Positions 5,573-6,205 of a stretch of DNA of 6,205 bases are shown one piece after another. The notes under the pieces were generated by a model. That model was given only the letters and a program-made list of their open reading frames with translations. It was not told where the DNA came from and did no database searches. The position numbers and the translations under genes are program-made. The stretch comes from Acidobacteriota bacterium (lineage in GTDB: Bacteria; Acidobacteriota; Terriglobia; Terriglobales; Acidobacteriaceae): assembly GCA_021778875.1 (NCBI GenBank), contig JAJYBT010000176.1:1-6205 (forward strand), read 5' to 3'. How positions within the stretch are numbered: position 1 is the first letter of the stretch; each line of letters opens with the position of its first letter.

Positions 5573-6076
5573 ATGCAGCGCATTTATCTGTTGTCGACCG
5601 GCGGAACGATCGAAAAGGTGTACTCGGAGCAGAGCGGGGCGGTGGAGAATCGCGCCGCCAAGCTGGACCGGTATCTGCGGATGCTGCGGCTGCCGGACGC
5701 CGAGATCCGGTCAGAACACCTGATGAACAAAGACAGCCTGGAGATGACCGAGGCGGACCGCGCCGAGGTGCGGGCGCGGGTGGCGGAGCTGCTGACGGAG
5801 GGCGCGCCGATCGTGATCTCGCACGGCACGGACACGATGGTGGAGACGGGACGGTACCTGGAGCAGTCGTTTCCGGAGTTGCAGACGCCGATTGTGCTGA
5901 CGGGCGCCATGACGCCGCTGGGGTTCGAGGGCTCGGACGGGCTGCAGAATCTGACGGAGAGCCTGCTGGCGGCGCGGCTGCTGGGTCCAGGGGTGTACAT
6001 CGTGATGCATGGGCAGGTGTTTCCGGTGGCGCAGACGCGGAAGGACAAGGACCGGGCGACGTTTGTGCGGGTGTAG
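5573..6076 (+). CDS. Single-domain asparaginase-like protein
   Basis: Encodes 167 residues, about half the 320-350 of classical L-asparaginases (PF00710 family), which hydrolyse asparagine to aspartate and ammonia. It contains the N-terminal domain essentially complete: S-T-G-G-T-I-E-K with the nucleophile Thr12; K-D-S-L-E-M-T with Ser55 at the substrate-binding serine; I-S-H-G-T-D-T-M with Thr86 and Asp87 of the second triad; L-T-G-A-M-T-P-L; and T-R-K-D-K-D-R-A-T-F, where Lys157 aligns with E. coli AnsB Lys162. The ORF stops two or three residues after that strand, so the C-terminal domain, which gives the neighbouring subunit's active site a Glu in AnsB, is absent. No signal peptide is seen, so it is cytoplasmic. 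The clean stop at a domain boundary and intact triads suggest a genuine short form rather than a broken gene, and stand-alone asparaginase N-domains are known. An upstream in-frame ATG at 5555 would add six residues. It lies 20 nt after galE and is probably co-transcribed. Confidence 0.85.
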   Translation: MQRIYLLSTGGTIEKVYSEQSGAVENRAAKLDRYLRMLRLPDAEIRSEHLMNKDSLEMTEADRAEVRARVAELLTEGAPIVISHGTDTMVETGRYLEQSFPELQTPIVLTGAMTPLGFEGSDGLQNLTESLLAARLLGPGVYIVMHGQVFPVAQTRKDKDRATFVRV

Positions 6077-6110
6077 CGGCGGCGAGAAGGCCGGCGGCGC
6101 GCGGACGGGA

Positions 6111-6205
6111 ATGCGGGAAATTGCGCAACCGCGCAGCTCCCCGGGCCATCGAATGAGTGAATGGGGCACGTGGGCCGGCGATTCTCCGGGCGAGGAACAA
6201 CTGCG
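6111..6205 (+). CDS. Possible start of a further gene, cut by the window edge
   Basis: From the ATG at 6111 a frame stays open to the end of the window (31 complete codons). A second in-frame ATG at 6153 begins M-S-E-W-G-T-W-A-G-D-S-P-G-E-E-Q-L. The second start gives the more protein-like sequence, but neither has a strong Shine-Dalgarno (GGACGGGA abuts the first). It lies 34-76 nt after the asparaginase-like gene on the same strand with no terminator between, so it could be the next gene of the operon. The product is not recognised, and chance is quite possible in such GC-rich DNA. Confidence 0.3.
   Translation, partial: MREIAQPRSSPGHRMSEWGTWAGDSPGEEQL

Noticed and set aside
5046..6200. 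384-codon minus-strand frame across galE and the asparaginase-like gene
   Set aside because: Pro/Arg/Ala/Ser-rich antisense shadow spanning two well-supported genes.

Overview
The window is high-GC bacterial DNA holding five confident genes in two divergent blocks, plus the possible start of a sixth gene at the right edge. The best-fitting host is an Acidobacteriota soil bacterium (Terriglobia-like). This is inferred from the style of the small outer-membrane barrel, the TonB-family protein with a long Pro/Gly linker, and the secreted M48-like protein, together with strong G/C third-position bias. No rRNA or other phylogenetic marker is present to confirm it.

Left block, minus strand, read right to left. 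A TonB-family protein (2756-3793) is followed after 104 nt by an exported two-domain protein resembling an M48 metallopeptidase (819-2651), and after a further 128 nt by a small outer-membrane beta-barrel protein (139-690). The block ends in a strong intrinsic terminator (46-84). All three products are predicted to work in the envelope (inner-membrane/periplasm, periplasm, outer membrane), so they may be co-expressed. A possible -10 box and a GC-rich hairpin before the barrel gene suggest it may also be transcribed separately.

Middle, 3794-4538. About 745 nt without a convincing gene separate the two blocks. It holds an AT-rich stretch with a two-part stem-loop (4318-4355), a weak candidate promoter, and a short hairpin overlapping the ribosome-binding region of galE. 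A 165-codon minus-strand ORF with a good Shine-Dalgarno runs through it, but its composition is not protein-like.

Right block, plus strand. galE (UDP-glucose 4-epimerase, 4539-5552) is followed 20 nt later by a one-domain asparaginase-like protein (5573-6076) that lacks the whole C-terminal half of a classical asparaginase. An open frame from about 6111 runs off the edge.

I see no mobile element, CRISPR array, tRNA or defence system. The most notable signal is the M48-like protein, whose zinc motif reads M-E-L-A-H instead of H-E-x-x-H. The acidic residue and two other ligand positions are kept, so it is probably a degenerate or altered protease fused to an N-terminal beta-rich domain. The second is the domain-truncated asparaginase coupled to galE.
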